A DNA stretch of 64,000 bases from Hydrogenophaga palleronii NBRC 102513. GTDB taxonomy: Bacteria > Pseudomonadota > Gammaproteobacteria > Burkholderiales > Burkholderiaceae_C. Made by a program: the position numbers and the translations under genes. Positions 44,739-53,490 of the stretch are shown piece by piece (position 1 is the stretch's first letter; each line of letters starts with the position of its first letter). The DNA lies in the NCBI RefSeq assembly GCF_001571225.1, contig NZ_BCTJ01000002.1, positions 186,001 through 250,000 of the forward strand, in the 5' to 3' direction. Under the pieces are notes generated by a model. That model saw only the letters and a list, made by a program, of their open reading frames with translations. It did not search any database and had not been told where the DNA came from.

Positions 44739-44907
44739 GCTGTCTTGTCTCCAAACGTTCGGCGCCGGATGAACCCGGTCTAGGAGCGCCGCCATCAAGG
44801 GTGGCGCATCGGAAATCATCATAGCGGCAGCCCGCCGACCGCCTGTGACGGAATGGAAAACAAGCTGTGAAAAATGCTTGCCCCGACGCGCTGGCGCGCG
44901 CCCGCGA

Positions 44908-45840
44908 TCAATCTGGCAATGCGGTCGGGACGGAGGCGTCGTCCTCGCCGAGTGCCTCGGCCAGGAAGTCGACGAATACGCGCACCTTCTGCGGCAGCAT
45001 GCGCGTGTGGCGGAACAGCGCGTACACACCGTTGTCGAAGGTGGAGTTGGTGAGCCGATAGCCCGGTAGCAGGCGCACCAGGCGGCCGGCCTGGATGTCT
45101 TCCTTGACAGACCAATCGGCGAGCAGCGCCAGGCCCAGGCCGCTCAGCGCGGCGCGGCGCAACACCTCGCCATTGTTGGCGTGCACCGTGCCTTTGATCT
45201 TGAGTTCACGCACGCGGTCGCCGTGCAGATAGCGCCAGAACGTAGGCTCCTGCGCTTTTCGGTAGGTCAGGCAGTTGTGGTTTTGTTCCAGGTCTTCGGG
45301 CACCGTCACCGGCGGGTGCGTGCGGATGTAGTCGGGGCTGCCCACCAGCACACGCTCGCCTGGGCCGAGCTTGCGCATCACATACGAAGAGTCTTCGAGT
45401 TTGCCGATGCGCAGGTCCACGTCGTAGTTCTGCTCGACCAGGTTGACGGGCTCCTCGGACAGCTGCAGGTCGATGGTGAGTTCGGGGTAGCGCGCCGAGA
45501 AGCGGTGCAGCAGTGGCGCGATCAGCAAGATGCCAACGAGGGTACGCGAATGCACGCGCAGACGGCCTTCGGGCGCTGCCTTGGCATGGCGCGCTGCGTT
45601 CTCGGCCTGCGCCATATCTTCCAGGATGGCCTCGGCGCGTTGGTGAAAGATGACGCCGGCGTCCGTCGCGGTGAGTTTTCGGCTGGTCCGGTCGAGCAAC
45701 TGCACGCCCAGTTCTTCTTCAAGCGCGCTGATGCGCCGCGAGATCGTGGCGGGGGAGAGGCCCAGGCTGCGTCCGGCGGCCGACAGGCTGCCTGTTTGAA
45801 GCGTGATCACGAAGATCCGGACGGTGTCGAGAGCCTTCAT
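44908..45840 (-). CDS. LysR-family regulator, divergent from the luciferase-type monooxygenase
   Basis: 310 residues: MKALDTVRIFVITLQTGSLS, HTH AAGRSLGLSPATISRRIS, then LDRTSRKLTATDAG and an effector domain (RLRVHSRTLVGILLIAPLL). It belongs to the large CrgA/PA-type LysR group with EPVNLVEQNYDVDLRIG. It faces the operon starting at 45987 across 146 bases, the classic layout for a regulator of that operon; the short inverted repeat at 45857 may be its site. It may also read on into the SDR and Bug genes behind it. Confidence 0.88.
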   Translation of the reverse strand: MKALDTVRIFVITLQTGSLSAAGRSLGLSPATISRRISALEEELGVQLLDRTSRKLTATDAGVIFHQRAEAILEDMAQAENAARHAKAAPEGRLRVHSRTLVGILLIAPLLHRFSARYPELTIDLQLSEEPVNLVEQNYDVDLRIGKLEDSSYVMRKLGPGERVLVGSPDYIRTHPPVTVPEDLEQNHNCLTYRKAQEPTFWRYLHGDRVRELKIKGTVHANNGEVLRRAALSGLGLALLADWSVKEDIQAGRLVRLLPGYRLTNSTFDNGVYALFRHTRMLPQKVRVFVDFLAEALGEDDASVPTALPD

Positions 45841-45856
45841 TTCAGTTGTTGCAAAG

Positions 45857-45872
45857 AAGCTGTACGCAGCTT
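45857..45872. promoter_or_regulatory. Palindrome in the LysR/monooxygenase divergent region
   Basis: AAGCTG, TACG, CAGCTT: a perfect 6-bp dyad 17 bases before the LysR start and 115 bases before the monooxygenase start. Outer bases AAAG and TCTT extend it imperfectly. The position suits a LysR recognition site. It is short, so chance is possible. Confidence 0.4.
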
Positions 45873-45986
45873 GTGTCTTCTGTTTTCAGAGGGCGCTGCC
45901 TAGAATTTTCGGTACCGGGACAAGGTGCCGCGATCGAGGGAAAACCCCGCTTGCTGGTGCCGCTTTTCAACCAGACAAGGAACGAC

Positions 45987-47078
45987 ATGGACTTCGGAAT
46001 TTTCATCTTGATGCAGCAGCGGAACCAGAAGAAGTCCTCCGGGCAAATCATACAAGAGGCCATTGAGCAGACGCAGGTGGCGGACCGCAATGGCTTCGCC
46101 GCGGCCTGGTATGCAGAACACCATTTTTCCAACTATGGGCTGTGTCCTTCGCCGCTGATGATGGCGACGTACTGCGCGGGTGTGACCAAGCAGATCCGCG
46201 TCGGATCGGCCGTGGTCATCGCGCCGCTGTACACGCCAGCGCGCCTGATCGCCGAGATCGCCATGGCCGACCAGCTCTCTGGTGGTCGCCTGAACGTGGG
46301 TGTGGGTGGCGGCTACCAGCAGTTCGAGTTCGAGCGCTTCGGCATCACGCTGGAGAACGCCAAAGAAAAGACGCTGGAAATGCTGGACATGATCGATCTG
46401 GCGCTCACGCAGAAGAAGTTCAGCTACGAAGGCAAGCACTATCAACAACCGACCACCGCCATCAGCGTGCGTCCGGTGCAAACGCCGATGCCGCCGATCT
46501 GGATCGCCAGCGGTGATCCGATGCTGATGCGCCGCGCGCTGCGCAACGACCACCACGTGTTCATCTCGGGCGGCCTGGGTGGCACCAAGCGGTTGGGGGG
46601 ATTTCGTGGCGTGATCGACGAGCTGGCGGTGGCTGAAGGCAAGGACCCGGCCAAGGCCAAGGTCGGCCTGCTGCGCTTTGCCTATGCGAGCGACAACAAG
46701 GCCGAGGTCGAACACTACGTGGACTGCGCGCGTTACCAGCAGCGCATTGCGGTGAGCCTGAAGCAGCGCACCGAATCCGTAGAAGACGATTACATCGTGA
46801 CCGAGAAACCCTACGACGAAGAGCTGCCGTGGGACAAGCTCATGAAGAACATGCCCGTCGGTTCGGTGGACACGGTGATCGAGCGCCTGGTCGCGGACAT
46901 CCGCGCGGTGCGCCCGGTGCACGTGGCGCTGCAGACGCAGGTCGGCGACTTCGACCACCAGCTCATGCTCAAGCAGCTGGAGCTGTGGAACAAAGTGATC
47001 ATCCCCGCGGTTCAGCAGGAGATCGCCAACGACAAGCCGCATGTGAGCGCGTTACCTGCCGCCACGGAAACCGCGTGA
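45987..47078 (+). CDS. Luciferase-like (LLM) flavin-dependent monooxygenase
   Basis: 363 residues; AAGGA lies 6 bases before the ATG. The start MDFGIFILMQQRNQKKSSGQ and the motifs WYAEHHFSNYGLCPSPLMM, RVGSAVVIAPLYTPARLIAE and GGRLNVGVGGGYQQFEFERF are those of bacterial-luciferase-fold monooxygenases, which use reduced FMN supplied by a separate reductase. Two flavin-reductase-type genes lie in the same series (49092 and 51936). Possible chemistry is hydroxylation or a type II Baeyer-Villiger oxidation of a cyclic ketone. It is the first gene of a coupled operon (GTGA overlap with the next). Confidence 0.88.
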   Translation: MDFGIFILMQQRNQKKSSGQIIQEAIEQTQVADRNGFAAAWYAEHHFSNYGLCPSPLMMATYCAGVTKQIRVGSAVVIAPLYTPARLIAEIAMADQLSGGRLNVGVGGGYQQFEFERFGITLENAKEKTLEMLDMIDLALTQKKFSYEGKHYQQPTTAISVRPVQTPMPPIWIASGDPMLMRRALRNDHHVFISGGLGGTKRLGGFRGVIDELAVAEGKDPAKAKVGLLRFAYASDNKAEVEHYVDCARYQQRIAVSLKQRTESVEDDYIVTEKPYDEELPWDKLMKNMPVGSVDTVIERLVADIRAVRPVHVALQTQVGDFDHQLMLKQLELWNKVIIPAVQQEIANDKPHVSALPAATETA

Positions 47079-48301
47079 GCGCCGCCGTGGACAGTGTGTC
47101 GAAAGACACCGCCGTGGGCTCGCGCCCGCTCGAAGGCATCCGCGTCATCGACCTCAGCCGCGTCCTCGCGGGGCCGTTGTGTGGCCAGATGCTGGCAGAC
47201 ATGGGTGCCGACGTGATCAAGGTCGAAGCGCCGACCGGCGACGAGAACCGACAGTGGGCACCCATGACGGCGGCGGGCGACAGCTGCAACTTCATGAGCG
47301 TGAACCGCGGCAAGCGCGGCATCACGCTCAACCTCAAGCTGCAGGAAGGCCGTGACGTGCTAGACAAGCTGCTGCAGCAGGCCGATGTGCTGTTGCACAG
47401 CTTCCTGCCGGGCACCGCCAGGGGCCTGGGCATCGACGAGACGGCATTGCGCCAGCGGCACCCGCGCCTGGTTGTCAGCACGATTTCGGCTTTCGGCGCA
47501 CAGGGCGATCTTGCCGACCGGCCGGGATACGACGCACTGCTGCAGGCCTTCTCCGGGATCATGTCGATCACCGGCGACCGCGACGGCGGTCCGGTGCGCT
47601 CGGGCGTGTCGTTCGTGGACATGACGACGGGCATCCTCGCCTATTGCGGCGTGTTGACCGCGCTGATGGGGCGCGAGAAAACGCAGGCCGGCAACACGGT
47701 GCGCGTGTCCCTGCTGGAAACCGCCGTCTCGCTGTTGGGGTACCACGGTGTCGGCTGGCTGGAAGCCGATGCCATGCCGCGCCGCGAGGGTTCTGGCCTG
47801 TGGCACCTGGTGCCGTACCAGGCGTTCCGCTGCACCGACGGCGAGGTGCTCACCGGTGCGCTGAACGACGGCACCTGGAAGAAGCTGTGTCGCGCCGTGG
47901 GCCGCCCGGACCTTGAGAACGACGCGGGGCTCGCGACCAACGCTGGGCGCCTGTCGCGGCGCGAGGAGGTGGTGAACGCGTTCATCGGCATCTTCGGCAG
48001 CAACACCGTTGCCCATTGGTCCGCCCGGCTCGAAGCGCATGGCGTGCCGATCGCGCCGCTGCACACCATCGACCAGGCGCTGATGCACGAGCAGTCCCTG
48101 GCCAATCACATGGTCGTGCAGGTGCCCCACCGCGATGGCCATAGCACGAGGTTGCTGGGCTCGGCTTTCAAGGTGGGCGAGGGGGCGAACACCTCGAGCC
48201 GCCACCCGCCGCGCCTGGGCGAACACTCGCAGGAGGTGCTGAGCGAAGCCGGCTTCGCGCAGGCCGACATCGACCGGCTGCGCGCTGGGGGCGTGGTGTG
48301 A
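47075..48301 (+). CDS. CaiB/BaiF family III CoA-transferase
   Basis: 408 residues, started at GTG overlapping the monooxygenase stop. The N-terminal signature is LEGIRVIDLSRVLAGPLCGQ with MGADVIKVE, and the catalytic Asp182 lies in VSFVDMTTGI. Such enzymes move CoA from an acyl-CoA to a carboxylic acid. Here it probably activates an acid formed after oxygenation so that the following hydratase, SDR and MaoC enzymes can degrade it by beta-oxidation. No separate CoA ligase is present in this operon, supporting that role. Confidence 0.9.
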   Translation: MSAAVDSVSKDTAVGSRPLEGIRVIDLSRVLAGPLCGQMLADMGADVIKVEAPTGDENRQWAPMTAAGDSCNFMSVNRGKRGITLNLKLQEGRDVLDKLLQQADVLLHSFLPGTARGLGIDETALRQRHPRLVVSTISAFGAQGDLADRPGYDALLQAFSGIMSITGDRDGGPVRSGVSFVDMTTGILAYCGVLTALMGREKTQAGNTVRVSLLETAVSLLGYHGVGWLEADAMPRREGSGLWHLVPYQAFRCTDGEVLTGALNDGTWKKLCRAVGRPDLENDAGLATNAGRLSRREEVVNAFIGIFGSNTVAHWSARLEAHGVPIAPLHTIDQALMHEQSLANHMVVQVPHRDGHSTRLLGSAFKVGEGANTSSRHPPRLGEHSQEVLSEAGFAQADIDRLRAGGVV

Positions 48302-49095
48302 GCATGCTCGACGTCCAGCGGGATGCCCGCGGCATCGTGACCTGCTGGATCGACAACCCCGGCCGGCGCAATGCGCTCAACGACACCATGCTCGCCACGC
48401 TGGCCGCTGTGATGGAGGGCGCGGGGGAGCAGGGCGCACGCGCCGTGTTCGTGCGCGGCCACCACGCCACCTTCTGCTCTGGCCGCGACCTGGGTGAGCT
48501 GGATGCCGACGAAGGCGAAGACGGCGCGGCGCTCGCGCGCCGCATTGCACCCGCCCAGCGGCTGGCGCGCGCGGTGCGCCACTGCGCCGTGCCGACCGTG
48601 GCCGTCATCGAAGGCAAGGCGGTCGGACTGGGCGTGGCGTTGGCCACCTGGTGTGACATGGCGCTGGCAACGGAGGACGCGTCGTTCTCGATTCCCGAAG
48701 CGCGCGCCGGCATCGCGCCCTCGTTCACCGCGGTCTCGCTCACGCTGGCCATCGGCCGGCGCGCGGCGCTGAGCCTGTGTCTGACCGGGCGCGCCGTGGG
48801 CGCGGCCGAGGCCCAGGCGTTGGGCCTGGTGCAGCAGGTGTGCGCGGCGCAGGACCTGGACGCGGCGGTGGACACGCTGGCGGCCGCTTTCATCAAGGGC
48901 AGCCCACAGGCGCTGGGGCAGACCAAAGCCTTGCTGGAGCTGGCTGCGGGACAGCAGTTCGACGCAGCCATTGCCCGGGCTTCGCAGACCGCCGTGGTGT
49001 CGATGCAGGCCGCCGAAGCCACCGAGGGCATGGCCGCATTCCGCGCGAAGCGGCCACCGACCTGGGCCTTGGCCGGACAGGATGCCCGCGCATGA
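48298..49095 (+). CDS. Enoyl-CoA hydratase/isomerase family protein
   Basis: 265 residues, GTG start overlapping the previous stop (GTGA). Crotonase motifs: NPGRRNALND, HHATFCSGRDLGEL (oxyanion hole) and GKAVGLGVALATWCDMALA, then FSIPEARAGIAPS with a likely catalytic Glu. It differs from both hydratase genes in region 2. It is expected to hydrate or isomerise an unsaturated CoA ester made after the CaiB step. It overlaps the next gene by ATGA. Confidence 0.85.
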   Translation: MSMLDVQRDARGIVTCWIDNPGRRNALNDTMLATLAAVMEGAGEQGARAVFVRGHHATFCSGRDLGELDADEGEDGAALARRIAPAQRLARAVRHCAVPTVAVIEGKAVGLGVALATWCDMALATEDASFSIPEARAGIAPSFTAVSLTLAIGRRAALSLCLTGRAVGAAEAQALGLVQQVCAAQDLDAAVDTLAAAFIKGSPQALGQTKALLELAAGQQFDAAIARASQTAVVSMQAAEATEGMAAFRAKRPPTWALAGQDARA

Positions 49096-49604
49096 ATTCG
49101 CTCGGCCGACCCGCCACACCGACCGAGGAGCCCGGCATGACGAGCCGCTGGGTTGCCCACGATGGGGGCACCGCCGGCCTGGCGCTCGCGCTCAGGCGCA
49201 CCGGCGAGTGCGTGGCCATCGTCACCGCGCAAGGCGCGGACGGCAGCCTGGTCGGTGCCCGCTGTGCGCAGCCGCCCGCACTGTCCGAAACGGGTGCTCC
49301 CGCGCTCGGTTGGACATTGCCCGGCGGGGAGCCGGGGCTCCAGGTGTTCACACACGCCACCCACGTGGCGCTCAATTTCATCTTGGAGCAGGACGAGGTG
49401 GGCGCCGACGTCGCGCGCCGCTTCACCGGACCGCGCACCGACAAGTTCGCCCCGCTGGCCTTCGAGTTTGGCCTCGGCGGTGCACCGCTGCTGGAGCGAG
49501 CCGTGGCCACCTTCGAGTGCGAGAACCGACCGCATGGGACTGCCGACGCCGAGGGGCGCTGGCTGTTCACCGGGCTGGTGCGCCGGTACCGCCAGACAGG
49601 CTGA
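49092..49604 (+). CDS. Flavin-reductase-like split-barrel protein
   Basis: 170 residues, ATGA-coupled. The C-terminal half carries flavin-reductase-type segments: FTHATHVALNFILEQDEV, ARRFTGPRTDKFAPLAFEFG, and LLERAVATFECENR. The N-terminal half lacks the usual flavin site seen in the protein at 51936 (FPTGVAIITT and LTCNSFSSVSLDPP), reading instead VAIVTAQGADGSLVGARC. It may be a divergent reductase or a flavin/heme-binding relative that has lost activity. Its place near the luciferase-like gene suggests it was or is that enzyme's partner. Confidence 0.65.
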   Translation: MNSLGRPATPTEEPGMTSRWVAHDGGTAGLALALRRTGECVAIVTAQGADGSLVGARCAQPPALSETGAPALGWTLPGGEPGLQVFTHATHVALNFILEQDEVGADVARRFTGPRTDKFAPLAFEFGLGGAPLLERAVATFECENRPHGTADAEGRWLFTGLVRRYRQTG

Positions 49605-49677
49605 GGCGCATCACCCGGTCCGCACCAGCGCCCAGAAACAAGCTTTCCTTTCATTGACATACAACGGAGATACAGCG

Positions 49678-50625
49678 ATGGCAGAACAACACCAGGACGT
49701 CGGCACGGCCAACGGCATGAATGGCAAGGTGGCGGTGGTCACCGGCTCGGGCCGCGGCATCGGCCGCGAGATCGCGCTGCAGCTGGTCAAGCAGGGCGTG
49801 AGCGTGGTGATCAACGACGTGGGGGTGTCGCTGGACGGCAAGGGCGAGGACAGCGGCCCCGCGATGGAGCTGGTGCGTGAGATCGAGGCCATGGGAGGCA
49901 AGGCGGTGGCCAGCACGGCCAGCGTGGCCGAATGGGAGTCGGCGCGCAGCATCATCGCGCTGGCCACGGACACCTTCGGGCGGCTGGACTACGTCGTCAA
50001 CAACGCGGGAATCCTGCGCGACAAGATCTTCCACCAGATGTCGCCAGAGGACTATGAGGCCGTCATCAAGGTGCATCTGATGGGCAGCTTCTACGTGAGC
50101 CGCGCCGCCGCCGAAATCTTCCGCAAGCAGGAGAGCGGCGCCTTCGTGCACATGAGCTCCACCTCGGGCCTGATCGGCAGCATCGGCCAGGCCAACTACG
50201 CGTCGGCCAAGATGGGCATCGTCGGCCTGTCGCGTTCGCTGTCACTGGAGATGGCGCGCTTCAACGTGCGCTCCAACTGCATCGCCCCCAGCGCCTTCAG
50301 CCGCATGATCGAGTCGGTGCCCGGTGCCACGCCAGAGCAGCAGGCCGCCAACCTGGAAATGCGCCGCGCCCGCACGCGCCCCGAGCAGATCGCGCCAGTG
50401 GCCGTGTACCTGCTCGGCGACGACGCGAAGGACATCTCGGGGCAGATCATCGGCGTGCGCGGCAACGAGCTGTACCTCTACAGCCAGCCGCGTCCCATGC
50501 GCATCCTGCAGAACAGCGAGGGATGGACCATGGACCGGCTGCGCGAGCAAGTCGGCGAAGGCTGGAAGAAATCCTTCGTGCCGCTGGAGCGCACACGCGA
50601 CGTGTTTCCCTGGCAGGCGCAGTGA
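49678..50625 (+). CDS. SDR of the MFE-2/17beta-HSD4 type
   Basis: 315 residues, GGAGA before the ATG. Cofactor site VVTGSGRGIGREIALQLVKQ, VINDVGVSLDGKGEDSGPA (the insert typical of peroxisomal multifunctional-enzyme dehydrogenases), NNAGILRDKIFHQMS, SSTSG and YASAKMGIVGLS. A C-terminal ~45-residue tail (ELYLYSQPRPM onward) goes beyond the standard SDR. It should oxidise a (3R)-hydroxyacyl-CoA, matching the MaoC-type hydratase encoded next, together giving a hydration-oxidation step of beta-oxidation. Confidence 0.87.
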   Translation: MAEQHQDVGTANGMNGKVAVVTGSGRGIGREIALQLVKQGVSVVINDVGVSLDGKGEDSGPAMELVREIEAMGGKAVASTASVAEWESARSIIALATDTFGRLDYVVNNAGILRDKIFHQMSPEDYEAVIKVHLMGSFYVSRAAAEIFRKQESGAFVHMSSTSGLIGSIGQANYASAKMGIVGLSRSLSLEMARFNVRSNCIAPSAFSRMIESVPGATPEQQAANLEMRRARTRPEQIAPVAVYLLGDDAKDISGQIIGVRGNELYLYSQPRPMRILQNSEGWTMDRLREQVGEGWKKSFVPLERTRDVFPWQAQ

Positions 50626-50638
50626 ACAGGCCGCACGC

Positions 50639-51517
50639 ATGATCGACCGCGACACCTTGCTGAACTGGCCTTTCGAGGAGATCGTGCAGCGCTACACCGT
50701 GCGCGACACGCAGCTCTATGCGCTCAGCCTGGGCTTCGGCGACGACCCGATGGACGCGGGCCAGTTGCGCCACGTGCTGGAGAACGGCTTGCGCCCCTTT
50801 CCCACGATGGCCCTGGTGCTGGCGCACCCCGGCCCGTGGACGGCCAACCCCGCCACCGGGGTCAACCGCAGTGGCGTCGTGCATGGCGAGCAGCGGCTCA
50901 CGCTACACCGGCGTCTTCTGGTGGAGGGTGCCGTTCGCTCGCGTGCCCGCGTGGTGGCCGTGCTCGACAAGGGCGAAGGCAAGGGCGCGGTGATCCAGAC
51001 CGAGCGCCAGCTGCACGACGTGGCCACGGGCGACCTGCTGGCGACCATCGCCGGCTCGACCTTCTGCCGCCGCGATGGCGGATTTGACAAGGCAGAACCG
51101 CCGCCTACAAAGCCGGCAACCCCGGCGCCGCCTGCCGTACCGGACCGCGCCCCGGACGCAACGGCCGAGCTGCCGACCCGGCCGCAGGCAGCGCTGCTCT
51201 ACCGCCTCAACGGCGACTACAACCCGCTGCACGCCGACCCGGCGGTGGCGCGCAACGCCGGCTTCGAACGGCCCATCACGCACGGGCTGCTGTCGTTCGG
51301 CATGGCCGCGCGCATGCTGGAGGAGCGGTTCCCGCCCGCGGGCATTGCATCCATCGGTGCGCGGTTCGCGGCGCCCATGGTGCCCGGTGAGACGCTGCAG
51401 GTGCAGATGTGGCAGGAGGGCGGCGAGGTCGTCTTCCGTGCGCTGTGCAAGGAACGCCAGGTCGTCGTGCTGTCCCACGGACGCGCGCGCCTGGCACGCG
51501 ACGAGGAGTTGTCATGA
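50639..51517 (+). CDS. MaoC-type (double hot-dog) enoyl-CoA hydratase 2
   Basis: 292 residues. The N-terminal hot dog starts ALSLGFGDDPMDAGQL and contains HPGPWTANPATGVNRSGVVH; a Pro/Ala linker (about 150-178) leads to the catalytic hot dog with the hydratase motif LNGDYNPLHADPAVARNAGF (Asp and His) and ITHGLLSFGMAARML. This is the same design as the hydratase part of eukaryotic MFE-2. It makes the (3R)-hydroxyacyl-CoA for the SDR encoded 13 bases upstream. It overlaps the next gene by ATGA. Confidence 0.88.
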   Translation: MIDRDTLLNWPFEEIVQRYTVRDTQLYALSLGFGDDPMDAGQLRHVLENGLRPFPTMALVLAHPGPWTANPATGVNRSGVVHGEQRLTLHRRLLVEGAVRSRARVVAVLDKGEGKGAVIQTERQLHDVATGDLLATIAGSTFCRRDGGFDKAEPPPTKPATPAPPAVPDRAPDATAELPTRPQAALLYRLNGDYNPLHADPAVARNAGFERPITHGLLSFGMAARMLEERFPPAGIASIGARFAAPMVPGETLQVQMWQEGGEVVFRALCKERQVVVLSHGRARLARDEELS

Positions 51518-51891
51518 ACACACAAGTGAAGAAACTGCAAAACGTCTACCTGGTCGCGCGCGACGTGGCCGCGCAGTCTGCGTTCTACGACGCGGTGCTG
51601 GGCCTGCCGCTCAAGTTCCGCGACGGTGAGCGCTGGGTGCAATACCAAGCCGGCGAGGCCGGCAGCACCGGTTTCTCGATCGCCTGCCTCGACGAAGCGA
51701 AGCCCGCCGAATCGGGTGCAGTGCTCGTCTTCGAAGTGGAAAACTTCGACGGTGTCGAAGCGTCCGTGGCCGCGGCGGGCGGTGAGGTGACCGGCATCCG
51801 CGACATGGGCAGCCACGGCGCCGTGCTGTCGATGCGCGACCCGGACGGCAACATCGTGCAGATGTTCCGGCGGGCTCCCAAGGCCGCCTGA
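51514..51891 (+). CDS. VOC-superfamily protein
   Basis: 125 residues, a single-chain glyoxalase/bleomycin-resistance fold: VYLVARDVAAQSAFYDAVLG, then VLVFEVENFDGVEASV and the C-terminal RDPDGNIVQMFRR with a likely metal Glu replaced by Gln. The first usual His is also absent (NVYLVAR). With two ligands altered it may bind a small molecule rather than catalyse, or be an isomerase without metal. It is translated with the MaoC gene. Confidence 0.72.
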   Translation: MNTQVKKLQNVYLVARDVAAQSAFYDAVLGLPLKFRDGERWVQYQAGEAGSTGFSIACLDEAKPAESGAVLVFEVENFDGVEASVAAAGGEVTGIRDMGSHGAVLSMRDPDGNIVQMFRRAPKAA

Positions 51892-51935
51892 GAAAACTGG
51901 CATCACGCGCCCAGAGGCGCCGGAAGGAGACCCCC

Positions 51936-52919
51936 ATGACCACTACCCTGCAAGCCCTGCAGACCGACACCCCCCCGTTCGATGCGGGCGAATTCCGCCG
52001 CGCGCTCGGCACCTTTCCCACCGGCGTGGCCATCATCACCACGCGCGGCCCCGACGGCAAACCGGTGGGGCTGACCTGTAACTCGTTCAGCTCGGTGTCG
52101 CTGGACCCCCCGCTGGTGCTGTGGAGCCTGCGCAATGCGAGCAAGTCCATGGACGCGTTCCAGGGTGCTAACGGCTTTGCCATCAACGTGCTGGCCGAAG
52201 ACCAGAGCAAGCTGTCGGCGCGGTTCGCCAGCGGATCCATCGTCGACAAGTTCGAGGGCGTTGGCCACAGCGACGGTTTTGGTGGCGTGCCCCTGATCGA
52301 CGACTGCGTGGCGCGCTTCCACTGCACGACATTTGCCCAGCATGCCGCCGGCGACCACGTCATCTTCATCGGGAAGGTCGAGCGTTTCGAACACGGTCGC
52401 GAGCAGGATCCGCTGGTGTTCTACAAGGGCGCCTACATGATGCTGGCCCAGTCGCTGCGCGAGCTCGCGGCGCAGGGCCGGGTGTCGGTGAAGTCTCTCA
52501 TCGAGGCGCGGGCCGGCGTGTACGAGCTGCTGTTGCGCCTGGCCTGCGAGCGCGGCGAGGCGATAGACTTCGAGGCGATGGAGAAGCACCTTGCGGACAT
52601 GGACGCCCAGACCGAACGCGGCGACATGGCGGCCCGCGCGCTGGCCGCACTGGAGTACTTCTCGCTCATCACCAAGGCCGCCCACAACGACGTGCTGGCC
52701 CTGGTGGCGCAGACCCTGGCCACGCTGATGCACCACAGCGTGATGGCCCAGGCCAACGCGATGCCGTACGCCGCCATGCACCAGCCCGAGCTGACGCCGC
52801 TGCGCCGCCAGATGCTGTCGTGCATGCGCGCACGTGACGCCGAAGGCGCGGCCGCTGCGGTGCGCGCGTACTTCGGCCACGTCGAGCATTTCCAGCGCCA
52901 GGCCGGCACGGTGAGTTGA
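51936..52919 (+). CDS. Flavin reductase fused to an FCD-like sensor domain
   Basis: 327 residues; GGAGA precedes the ATG. Residues 15-165 are a complete FMN/FAD reductase of the HpaC type: LGTFPTGVAIITTRGPDGKP, LTCNSFSSVSLDPPLVLWSL and AINVLAEDQSKLSARFA with DKFEGV. Residues about 185-325 are all-helical and read like a GntR-family FCD ligand-binding domain without its DNA-binding part (ARAGVYELLLRLACERGE, KAAHNDVLALVAQTLATLMH, CMRARDAEGAAAAVRAYFGH). In the Acinetobacter 4-hydroxyphenylacetate reductase an extra C-terminal domain senses substrate and controls the reductase; a similar role is likely. It would supply reduced flavin to the LLM monooxygenase. Confidence 0.82.
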   Translation: MTTTLQALQTDTPPFDAGEFRRALGTFPTGVAIITTRGPDGKPVGLTCNSFSSVSLDPPLVLWSLRNASKSMDAFQGANGFAINVLAEDQSKLSARFASGSIVDKFEGVGHSDGFGGVPLIDDCVARFHCTTFAQHAAGDHVIFIGKVERFEHGREQDPLVFYKGAYMMLAQSLRELAAQGRVSVKSLIEARAGVYELLLRLACERGEAIDFEAMEKHLADMDAQTERGDMAARALAALEYFSLITKAAHNDVLALVAQTLATLMHHSVMAQANAMPYAAMHQPELTPLRRQMLSCMRARDAEGAAAAVRAYFGHVEHFQRQAGTVS

Positions 52920-52970
52920 CACCGCCCGTGCGTCTTCGGCGCTCCTTTTCTGCCCCGGCGGCAGGAAGGG

Positions 52971-52994
52971 CGGCACCCGTTTCAGGCGGTGCCG
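52971..52994. terminator. Hairpin between convergent operons
   Basis: CGGCACC, a 10-base loop, GGTGCCG, between the reductase stop and the end of the leftward DUF35 gene. There is no T-run, so a factor-dependent or weak terminator at best. Confidence 0.35.
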
Positions 52995-53078
52995 GATGGT
53001 AGGCGGGCGCGTGTTTGACCGCGCCGTCGTTTGAACGCCGCACCTTAAAGATTTGCGCGGGGCTTCCGCGCGAGCGCC

Positions 53079-53489
53079 TTACGCCGGCGTGAACATCGGC
53101 ACCAGCGGGCCGTTCCCGGCGGGCTCGAACACCAGCTTCACCGCCATGCCGATGCGCACCGCGTCGAGGTCGCAGCCCACGATGTTGCTCATCATGATCG
53201 GCCCCTCCTCCAGTTGCACGTACGCGATGGCATAGGCCGGCTTGGCACGGCGCATGACGGTGTAGCTGTACACCGTGCCACGGCCGGAGGCGTCTTGCCA
53301 GGTGATGTCGTTGCTGAAGCAGAACGGGCAGAGCGCGCGCGGGTACCAGTGGAGGCGGCCACAGGCGCCGCAGCGGGGCACGACGAAGCGGCCTTCGGCG
53401 GCTGCGTCCTGGAACGGTGCAGACTCCGGTTGCCGGGTGATCGATGCGATCGGGCGCGAGGGTGCCTGAGTGCGGTGTTGGCCGGCCAT
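53079..53489 (-). CDS. DUF35 Zn-ribbon/OB-fold protein, partner of thiolase-like protein
   Basis: 136 residues from the ATG that follows the thiolase-like stop by one base; upstream Met codons lie inside that gene. A rubredoxin-like zinc ribbon (CGACGRLHWYPRALCPFC) is followed by an OB fold (GRGTVYSYTVMRRAKPAYAI, then GPIMMSNIVGCD). DUF35 proteins bind thiolase-fold enzymes; in steroid side-chain breakdown the pair (Ltp2 with the ChsH2 DUF35 domain) is a retro-aldolase. The gene order here fits that pairing. Confidence 0.87.
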   Translation of the reverse strand: MAGQHRTQAPSRPIASITRQPESAPFQDAAAEGRFVVPRCGACGRLHWYPRALCPFCFSNDITWQDASGRGTVYSYTVMRRAKPAYAIAYVQLEEGPIMMSNIVGCDLDAVRIGMAVKLVFEPAGNGPLVPMFTPA

Positions 53490-53490
53490 G

